64,000 nt of DNA from Brucella cytisi (lineage in GTDB: Bacteria > Pseudomonadota > Alphaproteobacteria > Rhizobiales > Rhizobiaceae): NCBI GenBank assembly GCA_012103075.1, contig JAAVLQ010000003.1, forward strand, positions 806,001-870,000, written 5' to 3'. Numbering within the stretch: the first letter of the stretch is position 1; the number at the start of each line of letters is the position of its first letter. Shown in pieces: positions 11,382-21,673 of this stretch. The position numbers were made by a program, and so were the translations under genes. The notes under the pieces are model-generated. The model made no database searches. It saw only the letters and a list, made by a program, of their open reading frames with translations, and was not told the DNA's origin.

Positions 11382-12190
11382 TTGATTGAGCCATTACGAA
11401 AATATCGCAAAGACGGTCGTCTCTACGAACGGCGGCGAGCGGAAACGACCGCCGCCCTTTGCCTGCTTGAAAGCTTGTCGTTAGAACAGCTGGTTCAGCG
11501 CGCTAAAGTTCGCGCAAAGACCGATCCCCTGTATGTCTCCTCGGAATGCCTCCTCCACCGTATTCGGAAATGTAAACAGCACAACTCCGATCGCCTCTTC
11601 GAGTCTCTCTTCCGCATTCTTATGGCGAGAGTGGAGAGCGCGGCGACGCTGCGCAGCGAAATCTATCGTCTTCCAAACGGAAAGATCGCAATCACAGCCT
11701 TCGGAACAAAGGTCCGAGATTATGTTGTCGATCGTTTCTTGGCTCGCCTTATTGCCGATCGCGATGGCTACGATGAGCGACTCGACTACTTCGAGGTTAA
11801 TTTCTCCCACGCGATCGCCAGCTTGCGTGCAACAGCAAAAAAAAAAGAGCTGCAGACGAAGAAAATCGCTCACAGCGTCTCTCAACAAACGATGATGAAG
11901 AGGTATCCGCAGCGGTTGAAAAGGCTGCAGGAGCGTTTGATCCTTTTGAAGTATCAAAAATCGACGATGGAAATTACCGGTTCCGGCTTTTGCAGCGATC
12001 AAGAAGTTAGCTGAGAAAGAGCGCCATGTCGTTGCGTTGCTTCTTAAAGAATATCAATCGAGTCAAACGACCCCAGCAAGCCCTCAATTTGCAAAATTCT
12101 GGGGTGCGTTGAGAAAACGGTAAGGAATCGACGTGACCGCGCCTTTGAAAAACTTAAGACAGCTCTATCAGAGGAAGAGATAGATGCCTG
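11382..12190 (+). CDS. Sigma-factor-like protein heading the protease-helicase/ubiquitin-like operon
   Basis: About 270 residues. A TTG start at 11382 is possible; others cannot be excluded. The first 155 residues are helical and basic (FESLFRILMARVESAATLRS, KVRDYVVDRFLARLIADRDG). The frame changes in a run of ten A at 11839-11848. After an acidic linker and a second shift near 12000 the text reads LAEKERHVVALLLKEY and NRRDRAFEKLKTALSEEE, like a region-4 helix-turn-helix of an ECF-type sigma factor. The stop TGA at 12188-12190 overlaps the next ATG at 12184. A role as a dedicated transcription factor for the following genes is inference; the sigma resemblance is moderate to weak. Confidence 0.42.
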
Positions 12191-12744
12191 ACCAACAAAA
12201 AGACAACGCCGAGGAAACACTGGCCGCGTTTGCCGTAGAACCATCTCACGACAAAGCCACGCTTGATCTCTATCTGAAGCAGCACCCAGAGCTGGCGAAT
12301 GAACTGATCGATTTATCGCTCGAGTTGGAAATGGCTGATCCAACGGAAGAAGACGTTTTCGACACCGACAGTGCGATCGTCAATACCGCGTGGGCAGCGT
12401 TTATTGCCGGTGGCGCTACCGACGCGCCGATCACAGCTGCGTCGTTTACTCGTGAAGTTGCCCACAGTTTGGGCATAAAATCGTCTGCGCTGATGGGTCT
12501 CCGCGACAAGAAAGTTGAAATCCAGTCGCTGCCAATCGCCTTTTCCACACGCCTATCCAGAGCGCTTGCCACGTCTGTCGAGCGATTGGTGGATTACCTC
12601 GCAGGCCCGCAAGCTATGCCGGTTGGCGCTAGCTTCAAATCTGACGCGAAGCCAGAGCAGAAATCGAAGATTTCAATAGAACAGTTGCTCGCTGAATGTG
12701 GCCATACTCCTGAGCAGATCGCCAAGATCCTGCGGGAGGATTGA
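12184..12744 (+). CDS. Conserved acidic protein, possible regulator
   Basis: An intact 186-residue ORF. It overlaps the sigma-like gene by 7 bp and ends 2 bp before the next ATG, so translation is probably coupled. The N-terminus is acidic and helical (DLYLKQHPELANELIDLSLE). The middle (SFTREVAHSLGIKSSALMGL) resembles the start of a helix-turn-helix fold, and the C-terminus (SIEQLLAECGHTPEQIAKIL) is a short helical hairpin. No membrane segment is present. Its place between a sigma-like gene and an ImmA/IrrE-type protease suggests an anti-sigma or antitoxin-like protein that the protease may cleave; this is inference. I do not recognise a named family. Confidence 0.6.
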   Translation: MPDQQKDNAEETLAAFAVEPSHDKATLDLYLKQHPELANELIDLSLELEMADPTEEDVFDTDSAIVNTAWAAFIAGGATDAPITAASFTREVAHSLGIKSSALMGLRDKKVEIQSLPIAFSTRLSRALATSVERLVDYLAGPQAMPVGASFKSDAKPEQKSKISIEQLLAECGHTPEQIAKILRED

Positions 12745-12746
12745 GC

Positions 12747-15700
12747 ATGGATGCCGTCGAGCTGGCGCGACAACGAGCCCAAGAACTCAATAGAGCGGCG
12801 GTTCAGGCAGGAGTTGATGCTTGGAGCCCCTACGCATTGAGCCAGCACGAAGCGGCCCGGAGGGGAATTGAGATTGATCGCGTCGCAAAAGGAAGTAGCG
12901 TTCTTAACGGGCGCGTGCCCTCTATGATCCAAGCCTTCCGCTGATTATTCATGAGGAGACCGGGAGCGTCTTTGAGGACGCGTTTCTTGTGGCCCATGAA
13001 CTTGGTCATGTGGAACTTGGCGACGCCACACTTCGCGACGAAGTCATTTCGATAGATCCGGCACGTGCTGCTGAGATGCCACCAATCGGCGCCGAGCGCG
13101 TTGAAGACTACAGCAGGCGCCAGCGTCGCGAGGTCCAAATGGATCTCTTCGCCCGAGAATTTCTCTTTCCCGGGACATTGGCTCGCGAAGCCCACATTTA
13201 TGAAAAGGCAACTGCCGATGAGATTGCGGAACGGCTAGGCGCCTCCAAAGCTGTCGTGGCACAACAGATGCTAGATGCATTGTTGCTCCCCGAGCCGGTC
13301 ATCGAAGCGGAAGAGCCGAGAGTCTCGCGCCCGCTCAACAAGCGGCAGAAGGAAGCAGCGGAACACTGGGGGCCAGCCTATCTCCTCGAGGCAGGCCCGG
13401 GAACAGGTAAAACGCAAACGCTGGTCGGTCGAATTCTTTGGCTCTTGGATAAAGGGATCGATCCTCGCGGAATCTTGGTCTTGACCTTCTCCAATAAGGC
13501 TGCTGGCGAACTGTTCGATCGCGTAGCGCAAGTAAACCCTACCGCCGCAGCCGCCATCTGGATCGGCACGTTCCACGCATTCGGGCTAGATATTATTAGG
13601 CGCCATCATGACCGCCTCGGCCTGCCTGACGATCCTAAGATGATCGACAAGGCCGACGCCATTGAATTGCTTGAGGACGAGGCACCTCGGTTAAATCTGG
13701 TCCAATTCCGCAATATTAGCGATCCGACAGAGAATCTGGATAAAATATTGGCCGCCATCTCTCGGGCGAAGGACGAATTGGCGAGTCCTGCAGACTTCGA
13801 CGGGCTTGCACAGGCGATGAAGTTGGCTGCGTCAACGCCTGACGAGGAAAAGGAAGCGGAGCGGCAGATTGAAGTCGCGAACGTTTACCGGCGATATGAG
13901 GAGCTTAAGGCCGGATTGAAACGGCTAGACTTTGGTGACCTTGTAGCCCTTCCAATTCAGCTTTTTAACGAAAATGAGGACGTTCGAGCCGCGATTGCCT
14001 CAACTTACGAGCACGTCTTGGTCGATGAATATCAGGACGTGAACCGAAGCAGTGTCGCCCTTTTGAAGAAGCTCAAGCCGGGTGGAACCAATCTTTGGGT
14101 GGTCGGCGACATAAAGCAATCGATTTACCGCTTCCGTGGGGCGTCCTCCATCAACATGGCGAAATTCGCAACGGAGATTTCCCCGGTGCGAGTATCGGCC
14201 GGCTTGAGGTCAACTATCGCTCGACACAGGAGATCGTGAGTGCCTTTTCAAATTTTGCGGTCAATATGAACGTTGCGCAAGGCCGCGATAGTTCACTCGA
14301 AGCACATCGAGGCTCCTCGGGTTGTCCCCGGAGCACAGGCTGACCGTTTCAGCTCAAAATGAAACAGAAGCTGTAGCTGATGCCATCTCCGAAATGCAAA
14401 ACCTCGGGATCTCTTACCGAGATCAAGCGGTTCTTTTGCACCGGTAACGATCGCCTCGCAAAGATCGGTTCTGCATTGGAAACGTTGAATATCCCAGTGC
14501 TTTATCTCGGGAGTATCTTCGAGCGGGAGGAAGTCAAGGACCTCCTATCATTCCTATCGCTTCTGGTAGATCGCAAACCGATGGGTCTCGTGCGCCTTGC
14601 GACCATGGACGACTTCGCGATGTCGCTTGAGGACGTTGGTGTTATCTTGGACGCCGTTAGCAAAGGGAAGACACCGAGTCCTATCTGGACTTTTGGGGAA
14701 CAAGATCTGCCGGACCTTTCCTTTGATGGCAGGAATGCGCTGGCGAAAGCGGCGCGTGCTCTTTCTGGCCTGCACGAGGCCTCGCAGCCATGGGAAGTGC
14801 TCGTCTCGCTTTTGCTTGATCGCACTCGAATAGCGGCCGCAATTGCTGAGACAGCGACAATCTCGTCCCGAGCACGCGGAATAGCGATCTGGCAACTTCT
14901 CAACTTTTGCCGCACACAGCCTAGTGGCAAAGGCTTGCCTATCAGACGGCTCCTCGATCGAGTGAGGCGCCTTGTTCGTCTTGCCGATGACCGAGATCTA
15001 CGTCAGTTGCCAAATGCTGCGCAGGGACTCGACGCCGTGCGGCTAATGACCGTACATGGATCCAGGGGGCCTTGAGTTTCGAGCGGTTCATTTTCCCGGA
15101 ATCAGCACTGATAGTATTCCCCGATCACCAAACCATTTTCAGGGCATAGAATCGCCCGACGGTCTCGTTAAGGAGGTGCCGGGCAAGGCGGCGGCGGTTA
15201 GATCCGCTGCGCATCTCGATGAGCAGGAATGTCTATTCTATGTCGCCTTGTCTCGGGCAAGAGACCGGCTCTTTCTCTATTCGCCCACAAAGAAGGCAAA
15301 TGGCCACAGCTGGTCAGTTTCACCGTTTGTAGCGCGACTGATACCTCCAATGGTTCAGCTACCAAAGAACCCAACAGTGCGGCTTCCGACGAAGAGCGAG
15401 GAAGTTATCGATCTGCGTTTCGACGGTACGCCGACGTTCAAAGATACTCAGCTGGCCATCTATGAGAAGTGTCCTCGTCGGTTCCTTTACACCTATGTGC
15501 TTCAGACGGGCGGCCGGCGAGTTGAGTCCACCTTTATGAAAATGCACGACGCGGTCCAAGACGTGGTTGATTGGATCACAACCTCTGACCCCGTAGCTGT
15601 TGTTATTTCCGAAGCCTCCGGTCGGTTGCAAGCCGCGATGACGGCTCACGGTCTCGATGAAAGCGGTTATGTCGATGATTATCTAGCGATCGCCCAAGGG

Positions 15701-16150
15701 TTGATCTCCAACCTGCTCGACAGCAGGCAAGGTCATTCACTCAAGGTCAACGATGGGCTTTCAATTTCTGCTGGCACGATCAAGGTCGCCGTCCGCGTGG
15801 ATGAGCTGCTTCAGACGGGCGATGGCAGGATCGTCGCTCGAAGAATACGCACGGGGCATGGAACAAAGGCTTCACAGTCAGATTTGGCAGCCAGCTCCTT
15901 CTTTATGGCGGTCCGAGACGCATTTCCGAATGCCACGGTCGAATTGATGAATCTCGCTGACGCCGTACCGATCACGCTCGAATTCGACAAACTTGCCAGC
16001 CGTCGTCAGAAGATAGGCGAAGTTGTCGGCGGGGTTGCGAGCGGCCGCTTCCCTGCGAAGCCAAGTAATCGTACATGCCATCGATGCCCTGCCTTTTTTT
16101 CATCTGCGGCCCCGTACCTCCCGGCCCGCTTCAAAAAAAAAAAAATCTGA
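12747..16150 (+). CDS. ImmA/IrrE-type metallopeptidase - UvrD/Rep helicase - RecB-like nuclease fusion
   Basis: About 1134 residues; ATG 2 bp after the previous stop. Residues about 1-180 form a zincin domain with VAHELGHVELGD (HExxH) near 84. The SF1A helicase follows: EAGPGTGKTQTL (Walker A) near 215, LVDEYQDVN (Walker B) near 425, WVVGDIKQSIYRFRGAS, LEVNYRSTQEIV, TVHGSRGLEF near 768 and YVALSRARDRLFLY near 832. The tail resembles a RecB/AddB nuclease with cluster-type cysteines in YEKCPRRFLYTY and RTCHRCPAFF, but the usual D-x-K strand reads ARRIRTG, so cleavage activity is doubtful. Single-base shifts occur near 12895 (G run), 14180, 14330, 15060 and in T and A runs at the end. ImmA/IrrE proteases cleave repressors in other systems. 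Here the fusion probably links DNA-damage or phage-DNA sensing to proteolysis. Confidence 0.82.
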
Positions 16151-16236
16151 CTAAAATTACCGGTCTGCCATTTCCGCTCCGATTAACACTCCAGAGACGC
16201 ATCGCAATCAAGCGAGCGCTCCCGGAGAAAAAAGAA

Positions 16237-17100
16237 ATGTCTGAAATTAACAACTCGGTGGGCTCTGGCAACAAGCCCTTCCATATTCGCTTCACCACTG
16301 ACGGTATTTCGTATCGCGATGGCTCGATTGGTGATCCGGTCCCTGTGGGGAGCCAGCTCCTTTCGGCAGCCGGCGTCCGTGACGTGGAGAACTACAGCCT
16401 CTTCGCCATCCTCCCCAACGGTGAGTTCGAGGATATCCGCCTCGACGAAACCTTCGATCTTCGCGCAAAGGGCGTTGAAACGTTCGCCTACTTTGAGAGC
16501 GACCGTTCCTTCAATTTCACGATTGAAAGCCGCCAGATGTCCCGGGGCAAGAATCTGATCAGCGGCAAGGCACTTCGCACCGGCCGGTGTCGACGCTCGC
16601 TACAGCATCTATCTCGAAGTGCGCGGCGGTCATGATCGCCTGATCGAGGATCACGATCTGGTCGATCTGGCGGGCAAGGGCATCGAGCGCTTCATCACCG
16701 TGATCAGTGAAACCACGGAGGGCCACGAGGCCCTCCCTCCGCTGACCGTCGCTTTCTGGAAGCGCATGGACTGGCTTATGAGATCATCAAGGATGGCGGT
16801 ATCGGAGCGGTCGTGATCAAGGATTTTGCCCTTCCTCCGGGCAAGTTCGATCACGACAAGGTCGACGTGATGATCCAGCTTCCGGCGGGTTATCCCGATG
16901 CCAGCGTCGATATGTTCTACACGCTGCCCGGATCAAGCTGAATGCGACAAACACGTACGCGGCGTGCGCGGATGTTCCGCAGCTTTTCGCCGGCGCCAGC
17001 TGGCAGCGCTGGTCCCGACATGCGGAATGGCGCGCAGGCATCGACGGCATCCGCACCATGGTGACCCGAGCCCAGATGGCTTTCGAGAAGGCAAAGTGAA
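16237..17100 (+). CDS. Multiubiquitin domain - prokaryotic E2 family E fusion
   Basis: About 288 residues; ATG with GGAG 9 bp upstream. Two beta-grasp units come first: PFHIRFTTDGISYRDGSI to TFDLRAKGVETFAYFESDRS, then SIYLEVRGGHDRLIEDHDL to GKGIERFITVISETTEG. This is the pattern of multi-ubiquitin (PF14452-like) proteins. The C-terminal 130 residues match the prokaryotic E2 family E pattern: FALPPGKFDHDKVDVMIQLP, GYPDASVDMFYTLP, NATNTYAACADVPQLF and SWQRWSRH. The only obvious candidate catalytic cysteine is in YAACADVP. Frame changes occur near 16580, 16760 and 16935. The stop is immediately followed by the JAB-E1 ATG. It should carry both the modifier and the conjugating enzyme; no hydrolysis or conjugation site after the beta-grasp units can be fixed from sequence. 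Confidence 0.82.
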
Positions 17101-18517
17101 ATGACGATGCTGGACATTACTCTTCTCGAGCAACATATGCAGATCCTCACGGGCCTGCTTCCGGACGCTACGTCTCCGGAAGCAGCTGCCTACATCCTGT
17201 TTGGATCGTCGGATATCGCTGAGGATCCTTGGTCGGGCGACCCGCGTCACCGTCTCGTTTCACATCGGGTCATTGAGATTCCCGCAACAGACATGCTCAG
17301 CTCGTCCGGTGTGCATGTGACATGGAGCACCCGCAGCTTCATGCGGATGCTCGGCGACGCTGCGATCGCGGGCAAGATTCCCGCAATCTTTCACACCCAT
17401 CCGGGCAGTCATGCATTTTTTCTCCGATCAGGACGACGCCAATGAGCGAGAGCTTGCGCGGACGGCTCACCAGAAGGGCGCGAGAGGCCTTGTTAGTATC
17501 GTTCTCGGCGGAGACGGCTCAGTCTGCGGGCGATCTGGCATAGCGCCGACGCTTACACCATGGCTGACGCTGTTCAGGTCGTCGGTGGACGATATCGGCG
17601 AGATCAACGTTATCTCGCTAAGAGCAGACTCCATCACCACCGGACCGTCAGCGCCGGCTGTTTGGGCAGAGCTTCAACGACAATCTCTCATCGTTGCGCG
17701 TATGCGTCGTCGGGTGCGGCGGTACCGGTAGCCCGGTCTCGCTTCTGTTGGCTCGGCTTGGGGTTGGGCACATATTCCTCGTCGATAAGGACGTGATTGA
17801 CGAGACAAACCTAAACCGCGTCCATGGAGCACGCCGCGACGATATCGGACGTCCGAAAGTCGAGGTCCTTAAGCGAGAGATCGAATTGATGGGCATCGGA
17901 TGCCATGTTGAAATCGCGCAGGACTGGGTCAACGTTGCGCGGGTCCGAGATGCGCTCAAGGCATCCGACTTTGTCTTCGGATGCACCGACGACAACTCAG
18001 GACGAATTTTGATCAATCGCCTTGCCCATTTTACGGTATCCCCGTCATCGACGTCGGCTTGCGCATGGTCGCAGCGGCTCAAGGGCATGGACATGATCTC
18101 AATGGACGGGTCACGACGGTAGTTCCGGGCCGCCCCTGTTTGATTTGCGGTGGTGTTGTGAACGCCATTCGCGCGCAGGAAGAAGAGCTCGAACGCAATC
18201 AGCCGGATGAATTCCAACGCCGTAAGGTCGAGGCCTACGTCGTTGGCGCCGGTGATCCCGCCCCCGCGGTCGTGACGTTTACGACCGAGATGGCATCTGT
18301 TGCCGTCGATGAAATGATTGCCGCGCTTACTGGATTTCACGGCGCTGATGGAATGATCCCAACCCGTGTCAGACGCTGGCATGTTCGCGATGATCGGTTT
18401 CTGGATATCAAGGCCCGAGAAGGTTGCCCGGTTTGCCAATCCGATGACTCGCGTGGTGCCGGCGATGTATCGCCCTTCCTCGATATGGCGGGGGTGAGAT
18501 CATGCGAAGAACGATAG
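17101..18517 (+). CDS. JAB/JAMM peptidase - ThiF/E1 adenylyltransferase fusion
   Basis: About 472 residues; starts on the base after the E2 stop. The N-terminal JAMM domain shows HTHPGSHAF and, after a shift in a six-T run at 17416-17421, FSDQDDANERELARTAHQKG, completing the HxHP...SxxD zinc motif. Beyond further shifts near 17540 and 17660, the E1 domain begins VCVVGCGGTGSPVSLLLARL (nucleotide loop), then VDKDVIDETNLNR, FGCTDDNSGR and zinc pairs CLICGG and CPVCQS. In ubiquitin-like systems E1 adenylates the modifier C-terminus and JAB cleaves precursors or isopeptide bonds. Fusion of the two is known in bacterial operons and pairs logically with the E2-modifier fusion upstream. A transthiolating cysteine is not identified. 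Confidence 0.85.
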
Positions 18518-18855
18518 CACTCACCCTCCGCTTCTTCGGGTTGCTCAAGTTTGACCGGCTTGCGGGGCTCTCGTCCAAATATCCGTCGACCGGCGAGTTG
18601 CCAGAAATGGATGTCGTCGTAGTTCGCGATGGCGACGTCGCAAAATGGGCGTGCCTGACGTGCCCCGGCGGTTGCGGTAAGATGATTGCACTTTCGCTTA
18701 ACCCCACTCGACGGCCGAAATGGCAAGTAACATTGGATTTCTGGAACCGTCCGACGCTCAAACCATCGGTTCACCAGTTAAATGAATGTGGCTGCCACTT
18801 CTGGATCACAAAGGGCAAGATCGAATGGTGTCCCGGCGGGCGGCCCACCGCATAG
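18502..18855 (+). CDS. DUF6527 family zinc-binding protein
   Basis: An intact 117-residue protein whose start lies 16 bp inside the end of the JAB-E1 gene. Cysteines are spaced for metal binding: WACLTCPGGCGKMIAL near residues 48-63, ECGCHFWITKGKIEWCPGG near 97-115. The middle WQVTLDFWNRPTLKPSVHQL is typical of DUF6527, a small family often encoded beside E1, E2 and JAB genes. By position it may act as a RING-like or target-binding adaptor; no enzymatic residues are evident. That role is inference. Confidence 0.75.
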   Translation: MRRTIALTLRFFGLLKFDRLAGLSSKYPSTGELPEMDVVVVRDGDVAKWACLTCPGGCGKMIALSLNPTRRPKWQVTLDFWNRPTLKPSVHQLNECGCHFWITKGKIEWCPGGRPTA

Positions 18856-18870
18856 AGAAGAGCGTTTCAA

Positions 18871-19588
18871 ATGGATGAGCAAGTACCCCAAGTTGCGCAT
18901 TTTCCTTTTCGCGAACAAGCGCGGAAGCACCTTAAATCAGCTGAGGAGCTGCTCTGCGGTGAAGGGCAGCAACTCGTTTACGCCTGCCTCGAGCTTCGTC
19001 AGCAGCAATCGAGGCTATCGTGTATGAAACGCTCCAAGCCTACGAGAAAAATCTGAGCCCCGACGTCGCGGAGGCACATCAACATTGGCAACCCAACAAA
19101 GTCACGGAACTCCTTTCCGCACACGACCGACTCGTCGATACGTCGCTTCGGGTTCAGGTCCGCGAAGTTGGCGAGAATGGCGCCCACGTCGGTGGCCCCC
19201 ACTCTTCGATGGAATTGATCGACGCTTAACCGTCAACTGGGTGGAAAAGGCCCATCGATCTCTCGGAAGTTTCCTTCATCAGCGAACCGTTTCCCAGCTC
19301 AAGAAAGGGAAGTCGATAGACGAAACTAAACTGAGGACTGAGGCGAACCGCATTCACATCCGGCTCAAGGAGGTTCTGGGATCTGAAGTCTACGGTATCC
19401 AATTTGCCGGCGGACTTCCGATTTGTTGCGAAACCTGCGGTTCTGATTTGGCCGCTACGATGGCTTCCCTGCTTCTTGATGGGGTCGCCGATGTGAAGTG
19501 TGCAACCTATAACGTCAGTCGCTTGGTGGAAATGGACAAGACAACCGGTGAGCTTAGATACGTCCATAAGATCACGGTCACCGGCTGA
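18871..19588 (+). CDS. Uncharacterised last gene of the ubiquitin-like operon
   Basis: About 239 residues read with two frame changes, near 19000 and 19215. The N-terminal half is helical (FREQARKHLKSAEELLCGEG, LVYACLELRQ, then ETLQAYEKNLSPDV). The C-terminal half is basic (FLHQRTVSQLKKGKSIDETK, TEANRIHIRLKEVL) and ends with PICCETCGSDLAATMASLLL, a half zinc-knuckle, and KCATYNVSRLVEMD. It starts 15 bp after DUF6527, so it probably belongs to the same transcript. I do not recognise the family. It could be the substrate or effector of the conjugation genes, by position only. Confidence 0.6.
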
Positions 19589-19654
19589 ATCGTCGGCTCG
19601 CGCTGTCGGTGAGGTGTAGTATGCTTCCGGCTACGGTCGGCAAGTCCCTCGAAA

Positions 19655-20260
19655 TTAAGCAGTGAGATTTGTGGCGGCTGGAACGTGGTGGGGGTCAATT
19701 TGCAATAACGCCAGAATGGCCGATTTCGCTGGTAGAAAAGCGTCATCATAGCTGAAAGCGTGCCAGTCGATCTCCTGCCGCGCACCTAACCGATCCTGAT
19801 GCATCTTGTCACGGACGGATTTAATTCCCCGAACCTTGGCTTCGAGATCAAGGTTTCCGTTCGGGTCGGCAACCGCGACAAGAGAAGCAATCCAGTGGTT
19901 CGGAGCGATACGCGGGGCATTGGCTCCGTTATTGCCGACATCCCTCAGGCGGAAGGCCGTTCCCAACCCTTCGCAGACGGAAAATGCGCCAACGCAGAAC
20001 TCGAAGATCATCACGGTATAGTAGGGCTCAAATAGCACCGATGCGTTGCCTGCTCCTCGCGTCGCATGGGGCGTAATCAATCCAGCCTTCATCTCCATAC
20101 CAACCAAAATGTGCTTTAGGTTGGAACGAAGCCGGCTGCGGACGTTAGCATCGAGAACGTTCGGTATGACCGTTACAAGCCATGCATCCCATTCAGTCGC
20201 AGTAGCGAGGGTATGAACGTAGCCGAATTGGCCAGTTTGATACGCGGAAAGATAGTACAT
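19655..20260 (-). CDS. Hypothetical protein
   Basis: An intact 201-residue ORF convergent with the ubiquitin-like operon (66 bp apart). It is largely helical: YYLSAYQTGQFGYVHTLATA at the start, VRSRLRSNLKHILVGMEMKA in the first third, then FEFCVGAFSVCEGLGTAFRL and EAKVRGIKSVRDKMHQDRLG. There is no signal peptide and no convincing transmembrane segment. No family was recognised. It may be a boundary gene of the defence island or an independent accessory. Confidence 0.6.
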   Translation of the reverse strand: MYYLSAYQTGQFGYVHTLATATEWDAWLVTVIPNVLDANVRSRLRSNLKHILVGMEMKAGLITPHATRGAGNASVLFEPYYTVMIFEFCVGAFSVCEGLGTAFRLRDVGNNGANAPRIAPNHWIASLVAVADPNGNLDLEAKVRGIKSVRDKMHQDRLGARQEIDWHAFSYDDAFLPAKSAILALLQIDPHHVPAATNLTA

Positions 20261-20344
20261 TTAGCTCCGGCTCCATAGGACGTCTCTGGTCTACAGAGTG
20301 CCTTGTCGTACCAAGGAAAGGAAGCAAACTCATCGTCGTTTAAC

Positions 20345-21490
20345 CTACATGACACCCCACGCCCGAAACCTCCCCCTCCCCGTCATCTCCCTGAGGCCGA
20401 GCTCCAAAACGATCCGCCGCGCCGCCTGCGGCGTGACCTCGAGCGTCTTGGCCACCATCCCGGCCGACACCAGCGGCTTTGCCATGACCAGCTCGACCAG
20501 CTCCGGCAATTTTGAGGATGTCCGCCGCCCCTCCAGCTTCCGCTCCATGAGCGTGCGGGCCAGCGCCAGTCGGTCATGTTCCTTCATGCCGACCTCGGCG
20601 GCCGCCAGAAGCGCGTGGGCGATGGCGAGCAGCCGCGTCTCGCGATCGCGATGCCGGCGCCTATCGACTGGGATGGTTTTGAGGCCGATGTTGATGGCGG
20701 CGAGATGGACACCCGATGTAATGCCGGCCTGACGCAGGATGGAGGCTGCAAACAGTCGGCCGAGCGGGGGCGTGCTGCAGCACGGAAATTTCGTTCCGGG
20801 CATCAAGAGCAATGATCGCCTGCAGCACCGCCGGCAAGTCTTGAGCCCGGCGCAGCACGCCACGCCATTCGTCGAGCCGGGCATCCTCGTCCCAGTCGAG
20901 ATCATAGATCATCGGATCTCTTTCCGATGTCCGGCTGTCGCCGGCGCGGCCGGGCCGTGTCGCGTCCTCGATCGCGGCCGACGATCGGGCCAGCGTCGCA
21001 TCGATGGCAGCAAGGTCGACGCCGGGCAGATCTTTGACGTCGTCACCATCCTCCCCTCCCCATCCGCGTCGATCGCGACAGCCGCTCGAATAACCCCGGC
21101 CGTCGTCGCTCGGTCCGCGCCGCCCGACCCGATCTCCGAGGTTTTCCGTAGCGAGCGGATGCCGTCGGCAGAGAGCGCCCAATCCGGGGATTGGCCGGCG
21201 ACCCGCCGGCGGGTGCGCAGCACGTCGCGGGCGATTGTCAGCTCATGGGTGGGTGTGCGAATATCGCGGGTGGCGTCGTGCAGGACGAGGTCTTCGAGGT
21301 GGACGAGCTCGCCGTCGATCCACAGCGAGGCGCAGGCATCGGCGAAATTTTGGCGCTCAAGAAAACCAGCGCCGACCGGCGAGCGGGCTATACTCTCATC
21401 AAGACGCGTTAGGGCGACACCGGCGTCGAAAGCCGGCCGCATCAGGGCTGTCATGCTGATTTTCGCGAGATGGTAAGCCATTGAAATCAT
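20345..21490 (-). CDS. DUF1612 / helix-turn-helix plasmid protein (RHE_PE00001 type)
   Basis: About 382 residues. The N-terminal part [20 protein letters not shown], then [20 protein letters not shown] and [20 protein letters not shown] is the conserved DUF1612 block of rhizobial plasmid proteins. The C-terminal part [20 protein letters not shown] and [20 protein letters not shown] is a winged-helix DNA-binding domain with a Fic/DinD-like arrangement. Frame changes near 21050, 20910 and 20800 separate the parts. Function is unproven; family members sit near replication and toxin genes on rhizobial replicons. No operon partner is seen; the toxin gene lies 184 bp upstream on the same strand. 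Confidence 0.75.
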
Positions 21491-21673
21491 GGTAAATGAT
21501 TTGCTAAAGGAACTCTATCTCAAAATTATCATTCCTCACTCCTCATGATGCTCTAGGCCACGCCTAACCATCGATAAGTACAGGTTATCGAAGGTGATTG
21601 ATTTCAGGGCGCAAATCAGTAAAAATCGGAGCACAGAGCAGCCGTTTAACAGGAGAAAAAGACGCGCAAGAAC

